Of a DNA stretch of 64,000 nucleotides, positions 22,199 through 33,381 are shown in pieces (within the stretch, counting starts at the first letter, position 1; every line of letters begins with the position of its first letter). The position numbers were made by a program, and so were the translations under genes. The stretch is from Symbiotaphrina buchneri (Eukaryota; Ascomycota; Symbiotaphrinales; Symbiotaphrinaceae). Location of the stretch: assembly GCA_001599915.1 (NCBI GenBank), contig BCIG01000015.1, forward strand, positions 620,001 through 684,000, in the 5' to 3' direction. Under the pieces are notes generated by a model. That model was not told the origin of the DNA. It made no database searches and saw nothing but the letters and a program-made list of their open reading frames with translations.

Positions 22199-23639
22199 TT
22201 TCCCCTATGTGGATCCGGTTCTCTGCTCGTCGAAAACGCGAGGATGACACGAGGGAATCAAAGGCGTGTCAACGACGGCGAAAACATGGATAGAGGGTCA
22301 ACGCTTTAGAAGATCGTGGCCACACGATGGTAACGTTTTCTGGTCGGTGAATGGAGGCGGTCGTCGGGGTGATTTCCTGACGTCGTGCGGAGGTGATGCA
22401 GGCGAGTTGGTGAATGCTGACCTTCACGGGGCGATAATTCACCAGATTTCAACAACAGATCTGCAGGGTCAGGAGAGCACTGGAGGAAAGAATCGGTACA
22501 GCACGAATCGCCAGAAGTGTTTTGCAGCAATATGGTTGCCGTTCGTGCCTCCCGGTCGATCTCTGTCCGTCTCTCTCTTGTCTCTCTCTGCCTCGATTTC
22601 TCCTGCAGTGAAGAGAATGGGGAAGGGCAAGGAAAGGCAGGCAGGCAGGCGAGAGAGGGTTCGTTCGGTTCGGCTGGGCACCGGGCACTGAGTAACTGGA
22701 CGGGGCGGGCTGGGGGTCTTTCCGCCAAGCTACCTAGCAAGCCAAGCCAAGTCCAGTCCCCAGGGCAAAAGATCCCCATTCTTTGTTGTCCAGCTCGCAT
22801 CACCATCCTCCTTGACATCAAACCTCGAGGGCCAAACATCCACAGCAGCCTCCCCCAACAGTGCTTTCTCGTCTCAAGTGCTGCAGTCAGAACATATGAT
22901 GTATCAGAGAGCAAGCTGTGACTTGATGGCCGCAGCTTTTACCTTCCTTATTCTGGTCGGACTAAGACCTTATATAGTCCTTAGATGGAGGATTGGCTAT
23001 CAGGTGGCCCGTCCAGATGACCCCTATTGACTGTTTTATCTTTTCTTTATTCCCCACGGCCCCCCATGTACTGTGCTTTCAAGATTAGGGCCCTCATATT
23101 CGTTCTAATTGGCATCGCAAACTTTCACTTCATTCTCCTTACACTCCGTAATTGGGACCTACCTACTCAAACGGCCCCAGTTCCTTGAAGCGACCAGAGA
23201 CAACGATGTATATCGTCCGTATGGTTCCGCCGCGTTATGGACTCACCGTCATACCTAGACTGACTTCAATTCTGATGTCCGCATCTTTTGGGACTGGTGT
23301 ATCCAAGCCAAACAGTTTCCATATATCGCTGTCAGTGTGCGTATTTAATAGCATCCATTCTCCCATGGAATGGATCCACAGTGGAAATTGATTGTGGAGA
23401 CATAACGTTGTTCCATTTATGGCATTTCTGGGTCTTCCATTTTGCCGAAGTCGTGCGGCTGTAATGATCTTGCTACTCCATTCAGTATCCAAACTCTTAT
23501 GCTCCTTGCGAGGTGCCTCCGTAATCACAACTGTTTGCCGAGTCCCAACGGCACCCTCATCATCCATACGCCTAAGTGCACGTTTATTCTTGATATCTAC
23601 GCTACATTACTACAGCTTTAGAGTGTCAGACGTCCAGTG
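22199..23639. other. Divergent intergenic region between cdc4 and hop1
   Basis: Holds both promoters. A CT/GA-rich patch lies at 22540-22680 (CTCTCTG and GGCAGGCAGGCA units) and creates open frames on both strands without family motifs. Nothing else recognised. Confidence 0.45.
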
Positions 23640-26471
23640 ATGGCACAGCAACAGGTTCTACGGACGCGCCAGAGGGACAGCGAGGTCACTACACAGCAAG
23701 CCACCACCCGCGCTCAAGCCATCACCCACCAGCAGAGTCTGGAGACGGTACAAATTCTTCTTTACACTGCTGTAAGCTAAAACCCGTTCTTTCAAGCTCA
23801 TCCCTGCTGGGCATGACGTTGACGGCATCTCAGGTCAGCTGTCTTTCCTACCTAAGGTACGACCTCCGGTATTATTGGCAGCAAATGTCTGTATGCTAAA
23901 TCTTGACCTGCAGGAAGCTGTTCCCCGAAACCTGCTTTGCGGACAGACCTTATGGAACCCGTGCGTGGATGAACCAGCATTGCTCCTATGCCGACTTCAT
24001 CGCTCACGGAGAGTCATCCCCACATAACTTGAAAATCGGTCGTAAGATGACTGATGTCAGCACATTATTGCGCGGCCGTCACGATTCAGCAGATCGTATG
24101 TTAGATTGGCTTGTAAGCACAACAGAGCTGCTGAGCTGCCACTCGTCTGATGAGGCACAGGAAATGGGGGTGTTTGATGCCTTGAAGCGCGGCCGGCTAG
24201 CTGCCCTACAGATCTCTCTTTTCGCGGATGAGTCAAAACCGAATCAGGTCATTGAAAGCTATGTCTTCAAAGTAACCTACTTGCAAGCTTCGGGACGAAG
24301 TGAAAGGACAGTGAGCGGTATACACCTTTCCGACCATCTGGCCACTCCTGTCACTATCAGTTCTGCAAAGCTCGGCGTATCGTCCGTCATACGAAACATG
24401 GTAGCAATTACGCAGACCTTGCCCACGGGACTCCCAGGTAGCTCTCTAGACTAACCAAACCCTCGACTCGGTATCTTCAACTGATGCTGATCCACATGCA
24501 GAACAAACATTCCTGTCAATGCATCTCTTCTATACGACCGACTGCCCAAAGGACTATGAACCACCAGGGTTCAAGAAGTGCGAGGATGACAGCCTTTACT
24601 TCGCCGAGCACAAAGACTGGGAGAAAAGGACTGATCCAATTGGAAGGGTTGACGCTGGGTTTCACGGGTAATCAAAAATACTACCAGTGAACTAAGCAAA
24701 ACTGATATATTATAGTGTCACTGTAAAGGTTGCAGCTCTACACCCGCTGCAAAATATGGAGGAAGACAATACAATTCCTGCGGATTTACAATACAATACT
24801 CAGGCTTCCCGGGCCGAGGAGGTGGAAATGGATGTCCACGGTATGATTCAAACTGCAACCGATAGTGCGACGACTGCTCCAGCCGTGCCTACTACTGCGT
24901 GTGAGACCACACATCATGGGACGGCCGAATCTGCATCTAGGGAATCGCCAAGTCCTGGCATCGGAGTGGAGCATTCGAATGAGAATACTCACAGTAGTCA
25001 AGATGTCCAACAGCTACGAAGAGACCTTGCGGTACGACAATCGCTCCGTGGAATGGTAGGAAGAATACGACAATTCGTGAGCTCTTGACATACTAACAGA
25101 CCCTAGCTTCAACCAGAGACCCCTGATGATCGGCTTATACCTACTCAAGTTCTCCAGGACCATGTCAGTACAGAGCATGCGGCAACCAGCAGCCATATCA
25201 CACGCCAATCCCCTTCACGGGACAACAATGCATATTCCTCCCAACTGCAACAGGTGGAAAATCTGCAACCAAAGCTACGATATTCTCAGACAAAGGTGGC
25301 ACTTCTGGACAAATATAAAATGGCCAAGCATACAAGCAGTGGCATTGGCAACGGAACAGAAACCCTTTGCGAGCAGACTAAGGCTAGTATAACAGGAGAC
25401 GTACCTCGCTGCGAATGTGGACTTAATGAAGAGGATGGCGATATGGTAGTTGTCCACCCTATACTCTGCAAGTCATTGACTGAATCGGTCAGGCTCACTG
25501 TGAATATTGCGATACCTGGCAGCATTTATGGTGTTATGGCTACCAGGGGTATGATGATCCACGACTACCCGCGGTACACATCTGTTACCGCTGCCTTTTG
25601 CATGGAACCGAAGAGAAACTCCTCAGAGAGATGGGGAGTCTCTGTCTCTTCCGGAAGGCTCTAGCAATCATATACAAGGACGGTTATCCGGCAACGACAT
25701 CAGTTTTCAGCGCTTTGCTGCGTAAGTGGATCGACCATACTGTCTACCTCTCTGACAAACGGTGGCAGACTGCGACTTACAGACGTCGAAGAGACTGACT
25801 CAGCGGTTGAAAAATGAAGGGTTCCTGACCCTGACACCCGAGGCACGTGCGAAGAAAGCTGGCCTGCGTGGGATACCGAAGCTCGTGGCTGTCAAGACAG
25901 AAAAGCAAGACAGGAAGAGAGCAGATTATTTTGATCCGACTTTGAAGATAGCACATCACGTGATTACTCGTCCCTTCGGACTCATTGTTTGGACTGACAC
26001 TGATTTGGGCAGCTCGAACTTCAGTCACTGCCAATCAATGCAATGCAAATCCTGCCTAGTGACGGTACCCTCCTTGCCTCCCCGCCTCCTGCGCATGCCA
26101 CTAGTGACACCGTCATGGGTGGTGCTGCCTATGTATCTCAGGAACGGACACATGAAGATATCACAGAAGATGAAAGCGATGAGCTTGTCGCAATAGGATC
26201 TCAAGGGAGCTCGGCCCGACCAGAGCAAAGGACGGGGCAGACAGTCTTAGAGAAGAGACCTGTACTGTCCTATATGTCCAACTCGAGAATGCCAACCACT
26301 CCGAAGAAAGCCATCAGCGCCGGAATGGGAGCCGCTGAGTCCAAGAAGAGACGAATGAACGTCTATAGTAGCAGCGGTAGAAAGAGGTTGAAGAGCAGCA
26401 CTGTATACAAGCCTATACCTGTTGGTGGGTTTGAGGATGAGGAAGATGTTGGCCAAACTCCTATTCCTTGA
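23640..26471 (+). CDS. hop1: Hop1-type meiotic HORMA-domain protein with a PHD-like zinc finger
   Basis: Meiotic chromosome-axis protein that promotes double-strand breaks and inter-homologue bias. Nine exons, 23640-23771, 23834-23856, 23914-24437, 24502-24667, 24716-25055, 25107-25445, 25493-25721, 25769-25959 and 26013-26471, are phase-consistent and give 800 residues. The HORMA domain covers about residues 30-290 (SLETVQILLYTA, SCLSYLRKLFPETCF, ALKRGRLAALQISLF, EQTFLSMHLFYT). The PHD-like finger near residues 505-545 shows CECGLNEEDGDM, then CEYCDTWQHLWCYGY, then CYRCLLHGT. A winged-helix-like stretch (CDLQTSKRLTQRLKNEGFL) follows, and the Lys/Arg-rich C-terminus may hold the closure motif that HORMA domains bind. 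Exon 2 is only 23 nt. The gene is divergent from cdc4. Confidence 0.93.
23834..23856 (+). other. hop1: 23-nt internal microexon of hop1
   Basis: Lies between introns of 62 bp (23772-23833) and 57 bp (23857-23913). It encodes VSCLSYL plus two bases of an Arg codon and is needed for the conserved SCLxxLRxLFPE helix of the HORMA fold. Its length is not a multiple of three, so skipping it would shift the frame. Confidence 0.85.
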
Positions 26472-27306
26472 GACTAAGTTGTTTCGGGACACTTGCGGTA
26501 GGGTTCGAAGTTCAGGGGGCACAGGTTGCTTGGCAAGGATTCGATAAGGGTTACAAATTTCATTGCAGATAGGAGATTGCAGATTGTCTTGCTGCAAATG
26601 GAGGGATAGCTTGTCGCCAACAAGTGTCCATTTGCCCCAACAAGAATATTGCTGATCTGGCTTCTCATTGAAAGTTACAAATCTGTGACAGCAAAGTGCG
26701 AGTAAGGATTGTTTCGTTCAAGCAAAGTAGCCTTAAGGTTGATGGGAAAGTGCGGCGATAACGCGTGAAGAGCACCGGCGGCTGTCACGTGTTGTCACCT
26801 TCCCAATTTTGCGCGCTAAAACTTTCTGTGATCCTCATCCTGAAATAATTCTGATCAAGCAAACCCCCCTTCCACCACCCCAATCCAACATCCATCTATC
26901 CTCAGAACACGGACGTGGCGCGATCTTCCGTGCAGTCCTTCTTCCCTCTCGCCCCACGGCTTCACAGACATAAAAAGCTCACAAAAAAAGTTGAAAACCC
27001 TCCCAAACTCAGTTGCGCACTTCGTACGCAAACCTCACCATTGCCTATTCGCTGTCGTCCGAAGGAAGTTCCACGCATCTCTTCAGCCCGCGCCCTACAA
27101 GCAGCTCTTCGGAAATCGCCTTTCAAGTCCGCTTCCGGCTCGTTGTTCGCGGAGCCTTTGTCCACTAGGCTGTCTTTATCGCTTTCAAGTGCGTACTTCG
27201 CTTTGTCCCCCTTATGCAAAGTCGACTGGCCTGCACTTCCTCTTCATCAACCTCCGAACTGACATCTATCCCCACCTTACAGGAGCCTTCTCAAAGTTAC
27301 ATCAAG
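26472..27306 (+). promoter_or_regulatory. pab1: Promoter and leader of pab1, with probable 5' UTR intron
   Basis: Past the 3' flank of hop1, this carries a GTCACGTGTTGTCAC word near 26785 and pyrimidine-rich sequence, then an A-rich patch at 26968-26998. No ATG occurs from about 26754 to 27213. A probable leader intron lies at 27189-27282 and contains the only upstream ATG (27214) in the last 550 bp. Confidence 0.55.
27189..27282 (+). other. pab1: Probable 5' UTR intron of pab1 (94 bp)
   Basis: Donor CAA/GTGCGT, branch-like GAACTGACATC, acceptor CACCTTACAG. It removes an upstream ATG at 27214 that is in frame with the coding sequence. Inferred from splice signals only. Confidence 0.55.
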
Positions 27307-29705
27307 ATGTCTGCCACCGAAGCCGCAACTGCCCCTGTGGCCTCTCAGCCTGAACAGGCCCAAACCGACGGTGCTCCTAATGGTACCTCTATCGACCCCA
27401 GTAACATCGCACCAAGCGGTGCTCCTGTCGACACTGACAGCAGCACCCCTGCTTCGGCTGCCCCGACTGGCAACGCTGGTCAGCCCCACAGCGCCTCCCT
27501 CTACGTTGGCGAGCTCGACCCATCTGTGACCGAGGCTATGCTCTTTGAGCTGTTCTCGTCCATCGGCCAGGTTGCGTCGATCCGTGTCTGCCGTGATGCG
27601 GTCACTCGTCGTTCTCTCGGGTACGCATATGTAAACTACAATAACACGGCTGATGGCGAGCGTGCTCTTGAAGAACTCAACTACACTCTGATCAAGGGCA
27701 AGCCTTGCCGCATCATGTGGTCTCAGCGTGATCCCGCTTTGCGGAAGACTGGACAGGGCAACGTCTTCATCAAGAACTTGGATACGGCTATCGATAACAA
27801 AGCCTTGCATGACACATTTGCTGCTTTTGGACATATCCTTAGCTGCAAGGTCGCTCAAGACGAATTTGGGAACTCCAAAGGGTATGGTTTTGTACACTAC
27901 GAGACCGCTGAGGCTGCGACCAATGCCATCAAGCATGTCAATGGCATGTTGCTCAACGAGAAGAAGGTGTACGTTGGTCATCATATTCCCAAGAAGGATC
28001 GCCAAAGCAAGTTTGAGGAGATGAAAGCCAACTTCACCAACGTCTATGTGAAGAACGTCGAATCCGAGACCACCGACGATGAGTTCAGAGACTTGTTTGA
28101 GAAGTTTGGTGAGATTACCAGCGCAACTCTAGCTCGCGACGAAACTGGCAAGAACCGCGGCTTCGGCTTTGTCAACTTCGTTAGGCACGAGAGCGCCGCC
28201 GCCGCGGTTGACGCTTTGAACGACAAGCCATTCAAGGGACAAAATCTCTACGTTGGCCGAGCTCAGAAGAAACACGAGCGTGAAGAAGAGCTTCGCAAAC
28301 AGTATGAAGCGGCGCGTGTTGAGAAGGCCACCAAGTACCAGGGAGTCAACCTGTACGTCAAGAATCTGGATGACGAAATCGATGACGATAAGCTGAGAGA
28401 ACTCTTTGCACCATTCGGGACCATTACTTCTGCTAAGGTCATGCGCGAAGTGGTGGAGCGGTCCGAAACCCCTGACAAAGAGAAGGACAAGGAAAACGAT
28501 AAGGAAGGCGAGAAGGAAGACTCAGAGGCGGATGGTGAAAAGAAAGAGAACGTCAAACCTGAGAAGTCCGAGAAGAAGCCTCTTGGGAAGAGCAAAGGCT
28601 TTTGTTTCGTTTGCTTCAGCAATCCTGATGAAGCTACGAAAGCTGTTACCGAGATGAACCAGAGGATGGTCAATGGCAAGCCGCTGTATGTCGCTTTGGC
28701 TCAACGCAAGGACATCCGCAAGAGCCAGCTCGAAGCCAGCATTCAGGCGAGGAACCAAATTAGGATGCAACAAGCTGCAGCAGCTGCTGGTATGCCCCAG
28801 CAATTCATGCAAGCTCCTATGTTCTATGGACCCGGCCAGCAGCCTGGCTTCATCCCACCTGCGGCGGCTGGACGTGGTGGCATGCCCTTCCCCCCTCAGC
28901 CTGGTATGATGTTGCCTGGCGCTCAAGCCGGCCGCCCTGGTCAGTTCCCTGCCGGCTTCCCTGTTCAGGGTGGTCGTGGGGGCCCTGCAGGTCAGCAGAT
29001 CCCTCCGAACATGTATATGCCCGGCCAGATCCCTGGTGCTTTACCTCAAGCTGGTCCAGCTGCATATGGTGGCGTCAATGGAGCAGCTTACGCTCAAGCT
29101 ATGGCACAGGCGCAGGCTGCCGCCAGCGCCGCTGGCCGTGGAGCTCCTGGTGGGCGTGGACCTCTGCCAGGAATGCAAGGTATCCCGCCTCAGATGGCAG
29201 GTATTCAAGGAGGTCGTGGTGGTGCAGGTGTCTTCCCACAGGGGGCTGGTAGGGGTGGAATGCCCATGCGTCCGGGCCAGGCAGGAGGTTACACTCAACA
29301 GGGCCCTCGGGGTCAAGTCCCCTCTCAGCAGCAGGGCGCTGAAGGTTCCGGCCTGAATCTCGCAACTCTGTCCGCCGCTCCTCCCCAGCAGCAGAAGCAG
29401 ATGCTCGGTGAAGCACTATATCCCAAAATTCAGGCCCAGCAACCGGAGCTGGCCGGCAAGATTACTGGTATGCTGCTCGAGATGGACAATGCTGAGTTGT
29501 TGAGCTTGTGAGTCACCCCATCTCCACTAATATTCACGTATCTAATATTCTCGGCAGGCTCGACGATGACAACTCCTTGCGTGCCAAGGTCGACGAGGCC
29601 CTTACCGTGTACGATGAGTACGTGAAGACGAAGGGCACCGATGCTCCTGCGGATGGTGCAAAGGCCGAGGAGCCCAAGGCCGAGGGTACCGAAGAGAAGG
29701 CCTAA
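27307..29705 (+). CDS. pab1: Polyadenylate-binding protein Pab1
   Basis: Binds mRNA poly(A) tails in cytoplasm and nucleus and links them to translation initiation. Exons 27307-29507 and 29558-29705 give 782 residues. Four RRMs are visible: RRM1 from about residue 64 ([11 protein letters not shown]), RRM2 from about 151 (NVFIKNLD), RRM3 from about 243 (NVYVKNVE) and RRM4 from about 347 ([12 protein letters not shown]). RRM4 is split between RNP2 and RNP1 by a charged insert of roughly 45 residues ([20 protein letters not shown]), which is known in filamentous-fungal Pab1. A Gly/Pro/Gln-rich linker leads to the C-terminal MLLE domain ([20 protein letters not shown], with [10 protein letters not shown]); the intron cuts this domain at [20 protein letters not shown]. 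The start at 27307 follows an AAG context; an in-frame ATG at 27214 lies in the probable leader intron. Confidence 0.97.
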
Positions 29706-30450
29706 ACAATCTACGTTTCGACACTTCTCATGCTCATGACATGATTTTCCGCGTCTTGGTGCTCAAAGGGTTGGCCTTTCAACACAGTAGGCTTTGCTTG
29801 CGGCTTCTTTTTGCTAAGTTGGGCTGGCATGCATAAAAAGTTCTGCTGTCTGCGCTTTAGGGGGTTTGAGATGTCTCATTTTACAATTGCCTGAACGGGT
29901 TCTTGCTGAATTTGCAGGCGTCTCATCTTTCAATCTGATCCTTGTTTCCCCTTTGCCCTGTGGCCCATGTAATACTAGTTTCGTCTTCCAGGAAGCCCTT
30001 TGCAGGCTGACGGTCGGTCATGCTTGCACAGCCTAAGGAGGGTGGCCTTGAGAACGCTGGTTTATTGTCCATGGATCTTGCTGCGGGCTGATTCATTGCT
30101 GCGGCTGCAAGGCTTAGGAAGACGATAGATTCCAATTACGATCACTGCAAACATGTCCTGACCGTATTTGCACCGAACACCTAGCAATGTTAGGTAGATA
30201 CAGTAATGAGTAGGGTAGTTTGTAATGTAGGCACTGGCTGGTCCGCAGAGCCATAAAAGGTTTTGGGAAAGGTCGGTGAGTCGGGCCGCACGAGCAGGCA
30301 GAATGCACTAGACCTCATTAGGAAAAGGCGCAAGCGGAACGGGGGTTATTATTCCCTGACGCCGAAAAAAAGTCCAAACCGGTCAAAGCACAGCGACGAA
30401 GCAGCACAAAGTGATTGCCTTTCGCTGTTCTCCTTCGCTCCAGAGCAAAC
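29706..30450. other. Intergenic between pab1 and utp14
   Basis: The pab1 3' flank and utp14 promoter. No gene or repeat recognised. Confidence 0.5.
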
Positions 30451-33381
30451 ATGCCGGGCAGACAGTATACCCGTGGCGCTCACCCGAACCCGGGCAACGC
30501 ATCCAAGTCGAGGTCAAAGAAGGCTAAGAGCCGCTCACTAGATGCATTTGCAATCGCCGGCAAACAGTTCCCGGAGCAGACCAAGACTCGGCGAACCCGC
30601 CTAGGCCAAGTCGAGGACAATGGGCCACGACGAAGAGCCCGTGACGATGAAGATGACGAGGAGAATGAAGACGCAGATATACGAGCCACCAAGCGGGCTA
30701 GGAAAGGAGGAAAAAATGATCTGGACAGCGACAGGGGCAGCGACAGCGAGGGCAATGAGTGGTTGATGGGTCAAGTGGCTAGTGACGATGACGAGAGCAT
30801 CGACAGTGATGAGGCGATGGACGAGAGTGACGAGGAAAAGTTCGAAGGCTTTGCCTTTCGCGGAAGCTCATCTACTAGCAAAACAAAGGGCAAGAGGTCA
30901 CGAGAGGTCATGGCAGAGGATGGCGTGGACATTGACCTGAACGAGGAAGATGGGACGGACGAGGAAGGATCGGGCGCTGAAAGCGATGAGAGTTTGGGAG
31001 ATGATGCGGTGGACCTTGCAGATATGCTAGATGCTACTGAGGAGGCGGAGGGAAGGTCGAACGGCAGAGCTTCCGTGTCAGAAGAGGAGGGCAACGGAAG
31101 TGGGACGGATGGCGAGGGGTCTATGGAAGAGTTCGATGAAGAGGAAAGCGAGCTTGCGGCATCTGAGGATGAAGTTGATCCCTCAAAATTGTCGGCCTTG
31201 CAGACGCTCATCACTTCAATGCACGCGGACACCGCCGCTACAGACAGAAGGCGCAGTCGCCCTGAAGATCCCCATGAGTCCAATGAACCTTCTGAATTCG
31301 GCGTCAGTGCGCAGCAGAAGCTCACATTGTCGGATCTCTTGCCATCAGTTACGGACCCACGCCTGAAGAAATCACTCAAGCTCCTCTCGGATTCGAAACC
31401 TTCAAACAAGCGACAAGGGATACCTGGTAAATTGCAAGCACCGCTGCCAAAGCGACAACAAGACAAACTAGATCGTGCTGCAGCTTTCGAGAAGAGCAAG
31501 GAGACCTTGAATCGCTGGATTGACACGGTCAAGCATAATAGGCGTGCAGAACATCTATCCTTCCCGCTCGTGGATCCTGATGCATCTGCCGTGCAAGGCA
31601 CAACGCGTCTAGTACCTACAGATACGGAAAAACCCATGACAGATCTTGAGAGTACCATACAAACGATTCTTCAAGAGAGCGGCTTGGCGCCAGAGCCTGG
31701 GAAGTCCACAGAAGATAAGCTACAAGAGTTTGAGGAGCTTGAATCGAAGAAGATCTCTCTGGAGGAGATTAAGGCTCGTCGGGCCGAACTGCGTAGGGCT
31801 AGAGAGCTCCTTTTTCGCGAAGAAATTCGCGCAAAGAGGATAAAAAAGATAAAAAGCAGGTCATACCGGCGCGTGCACAGGAAGCAGCGAGAAAAAGAAC
31901 AACAGGCCGAACGAGAGGCTCTAGCCGCTGCTGGGGTCGAACTTTCTGATGAGGAGCAGGAGAAGATAGACCGACGAAGGGCAGAAGAGAGAATGGGCCA
32001 AAGGCACAGGGAAAGTAGATGGGCTAAGGCGGTCAAAGACACTGGCAGGGGAGCTTGGGATGAAGATGCCAGGACTGGAGTAACCGAAATGGCCAGGAGG
32101 GGAGAAGAGCTTCGCAGAAGCATAGAGGGTAAGACTGTCCGAGATGGTGAAAGTGAATCAGATTTGGAAACCGACGAGTCCAGCGAGAACGAATATGGCT
32201 CCGATGAAGATGAAGTGGAGCGGCTTCAGCGAAGTCTAAACTCGGCCAACGGTGAGGCTGGGCTAGAGATGACTGGACCTGGCTCTAAGTTGTTCTCCAT
32301 GAAATTTATGCAGAAGGCTGAAGCCTCCCGGAAAATGGAGAACGATGGCGAGGTTGAGCGGTTACGGCGGGAGCTTGCCGATGAGGATACACCTAGCGAG
32401 GCAGAAGGAGCAACAGTAGGACGCCGAAAGATGGGCCCAAGGGAAAACAAACCTGGACGAGGGGCAGCCAAGGTCATGCGCAACGAATTCGAAGAGGGTC
32501 CTGGATCAGATAATGAGGATGGTCAAGAGCAGGAGACAGCCGCTGATGGTGAGGTTGACTTCATTCTTACTTCGGAACACAATGCGAAAGCAGCCAGACC
32601 CTTGAAGACATCCATCTCGGATAGGCGTCAACCGGTGAAGAAGTCGGGGCTTGCTGATGCTGACAATGATGCTGAGAATCCTTGGCTAGCAGCTCCGCCG
32701 AAATCTTCAAACAAAAAGCGAAATGCCCCAATCACAGAACCTCTCTTTATCTCGACTGCCATGGAAACGCCAGCAGCAGAAGCAGTGACAACACATAAGG
32801 GGCGAAATGCGCCTCAAAGCAATGTGATGTCTGCTGCCACTTTTACAAAGGGTAGGCAATCCAACGGCGGAGTTGATAGCGATGAGGAAAGCTCTGAAGG
32901 CGAAGGGAACGTCCCCATTATCATGCGAAATCAGGATCTTGTGCGTAAAGCCTTTGCCGGGGACGAAGTCGTTGCGGACTTCGCGAAGGAGAAGCGTGAA
33001 GCCATCGAGGAGGATGAAGAGAAGATAATTGACAACACTCTGCCTGGCTGGGGCAGCTGGACAGGGTCTGGCATCAGCAAACGCGAAAAGGCCCGCAACA
33101 AAGGTAGGATCCTGGTCAAGCAAGAAGGTATCAAGGAGGCCTCGCGGAAGGATGCCAAACTTGATCGCGTCATCATCAACGAGAAACGCGTCAAGAAGAA
33201 TGGAAAATATCTGGCCTCGGCACTACCACATCCATATGAGAGTCGACAGCAGTACGAGCGTGCTCTGCGGCTGCCTGTGGGTCCGGAGTGGACGACCAAA
33301 GAGACGTTCCAGAATGCTACGAAGCCTAGGGTTCTGCTCAAACATGGAGTCATTGCTCCCATGGACAGACCGTTGCTCTGA
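30451..33381 (+). CDS. utp14: U3 snoRNP / small-subunit processome protein Utp14
   Basis: Nucleolar factor for 18S rRNA maturation; in yeast it activates the helicase Dhr1. A single 976-residue exon. The N-terminal half is strongly acidic with long Asp/Glu/Ser blocks (for example DDDESIDSDEAMDESDEEKF). Family landmarks are LSDLLPSVTDPRLKKSLKLL, RAAAFEKSKETLNRWIDTVK, the basic core KKIKSRSYRRVHRKQREKEQ, then MAQRHRESRWAK-like (here MGQRHRESRWAKAVKDTGRG), GPGSKLFSMKFMQKAEASRK, and the C-terminal LPGWGSWTG and LASALPHPYESRQQYERALR with PVGPEW. I start at 30451 (MPGRQYTRG) because it begins a conserved basic N-terminus; a longer in-frame opening upstream lacks a better ATG. Confidence 0.95.
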   Translation: MPGRQYTRGAHPNPGNASKSRSKKAKSRSLDAFAIAGKQFPEQTKTRRTRLGQVEDNGPRRRARDDEDDEENEDADIRATKRARKGGKNDLDSDRGSDSEGNEWLMGQVASDDDESIDSDEAMDESDEEKFEGFAFRGSSSTSKTKGKRSREVMAEDGVDIDLNEEDGTDEEGSGAESDESLGDDAVDLADMLDATEEAEGRSNGRASVSEEEGNGSGTDGEGSMEEFDEEESELAASEDEVDPSKLSALQTLITSMHADTAATDRRRSRPEDPHESNEPSEFGVSAQQKLTLSDLLPSVTDPRLKKSLKLLSDSKPSNKRQGIPGKLQAPLPKRQQDKLDRAAAFEKSKETLNRWIDTVKHNRRAEHLSFPLVDPDASAVQGTTRLVPTDTEKPMTDLESTIQTILQESGLAPEPGKSTEDKLQEFEELESKKISLEEIKARRAELRRARELLFREEIRAKRIKKIKSRSYRRVHRKQREKEQQAEREALAAAGVELSDEEQEKIDRRRAEERMGQRHRESRWAKAVKDTGRGAWDEDARTGVTEMARRGEELRRSIEGKTVRDGESESDLETDESSENEYGSDEDEVERLQRSLNSANGEAGLEMTGPGSKLFSMKFMQKAEASRKMENDGEVERLRRELADEDTPSEAEGATVGRRKMGPRENKPGRGAAKVMRNEFEEGPGSDNEDGQEQETAADGEVDFILTSEHNAKAARPLKTSISDRRQPVKKSGLADADNDAENPWLAAPPKSSNKKRNAPITEPLFISTAMETPAAEAVTTHKGRNAPQSNVMSAATFTKGRQSNGGVDSDEESSEGEGNVPIIMRNQDLVRKAFAGDEVVADFAKEKREAIEEDEEKIIDNTLPGWGSWTGSGISKREKARNKGRILVKQEGIKEASRKDAKLDRVIINEKRVKKNGKYLASALPHPYESRQQYERALRLPVGPEWTTKETFQNATKPRVLLKHGVIAPMDRPLL

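Noticed and set aside
22306-22914. 202-codon minus-strand open frame upstream of cdc4
   Set aside because: It arises from a CT/GA-rich low-complexity patch; the protein is Arg/Pro/Cys noise with no motif.
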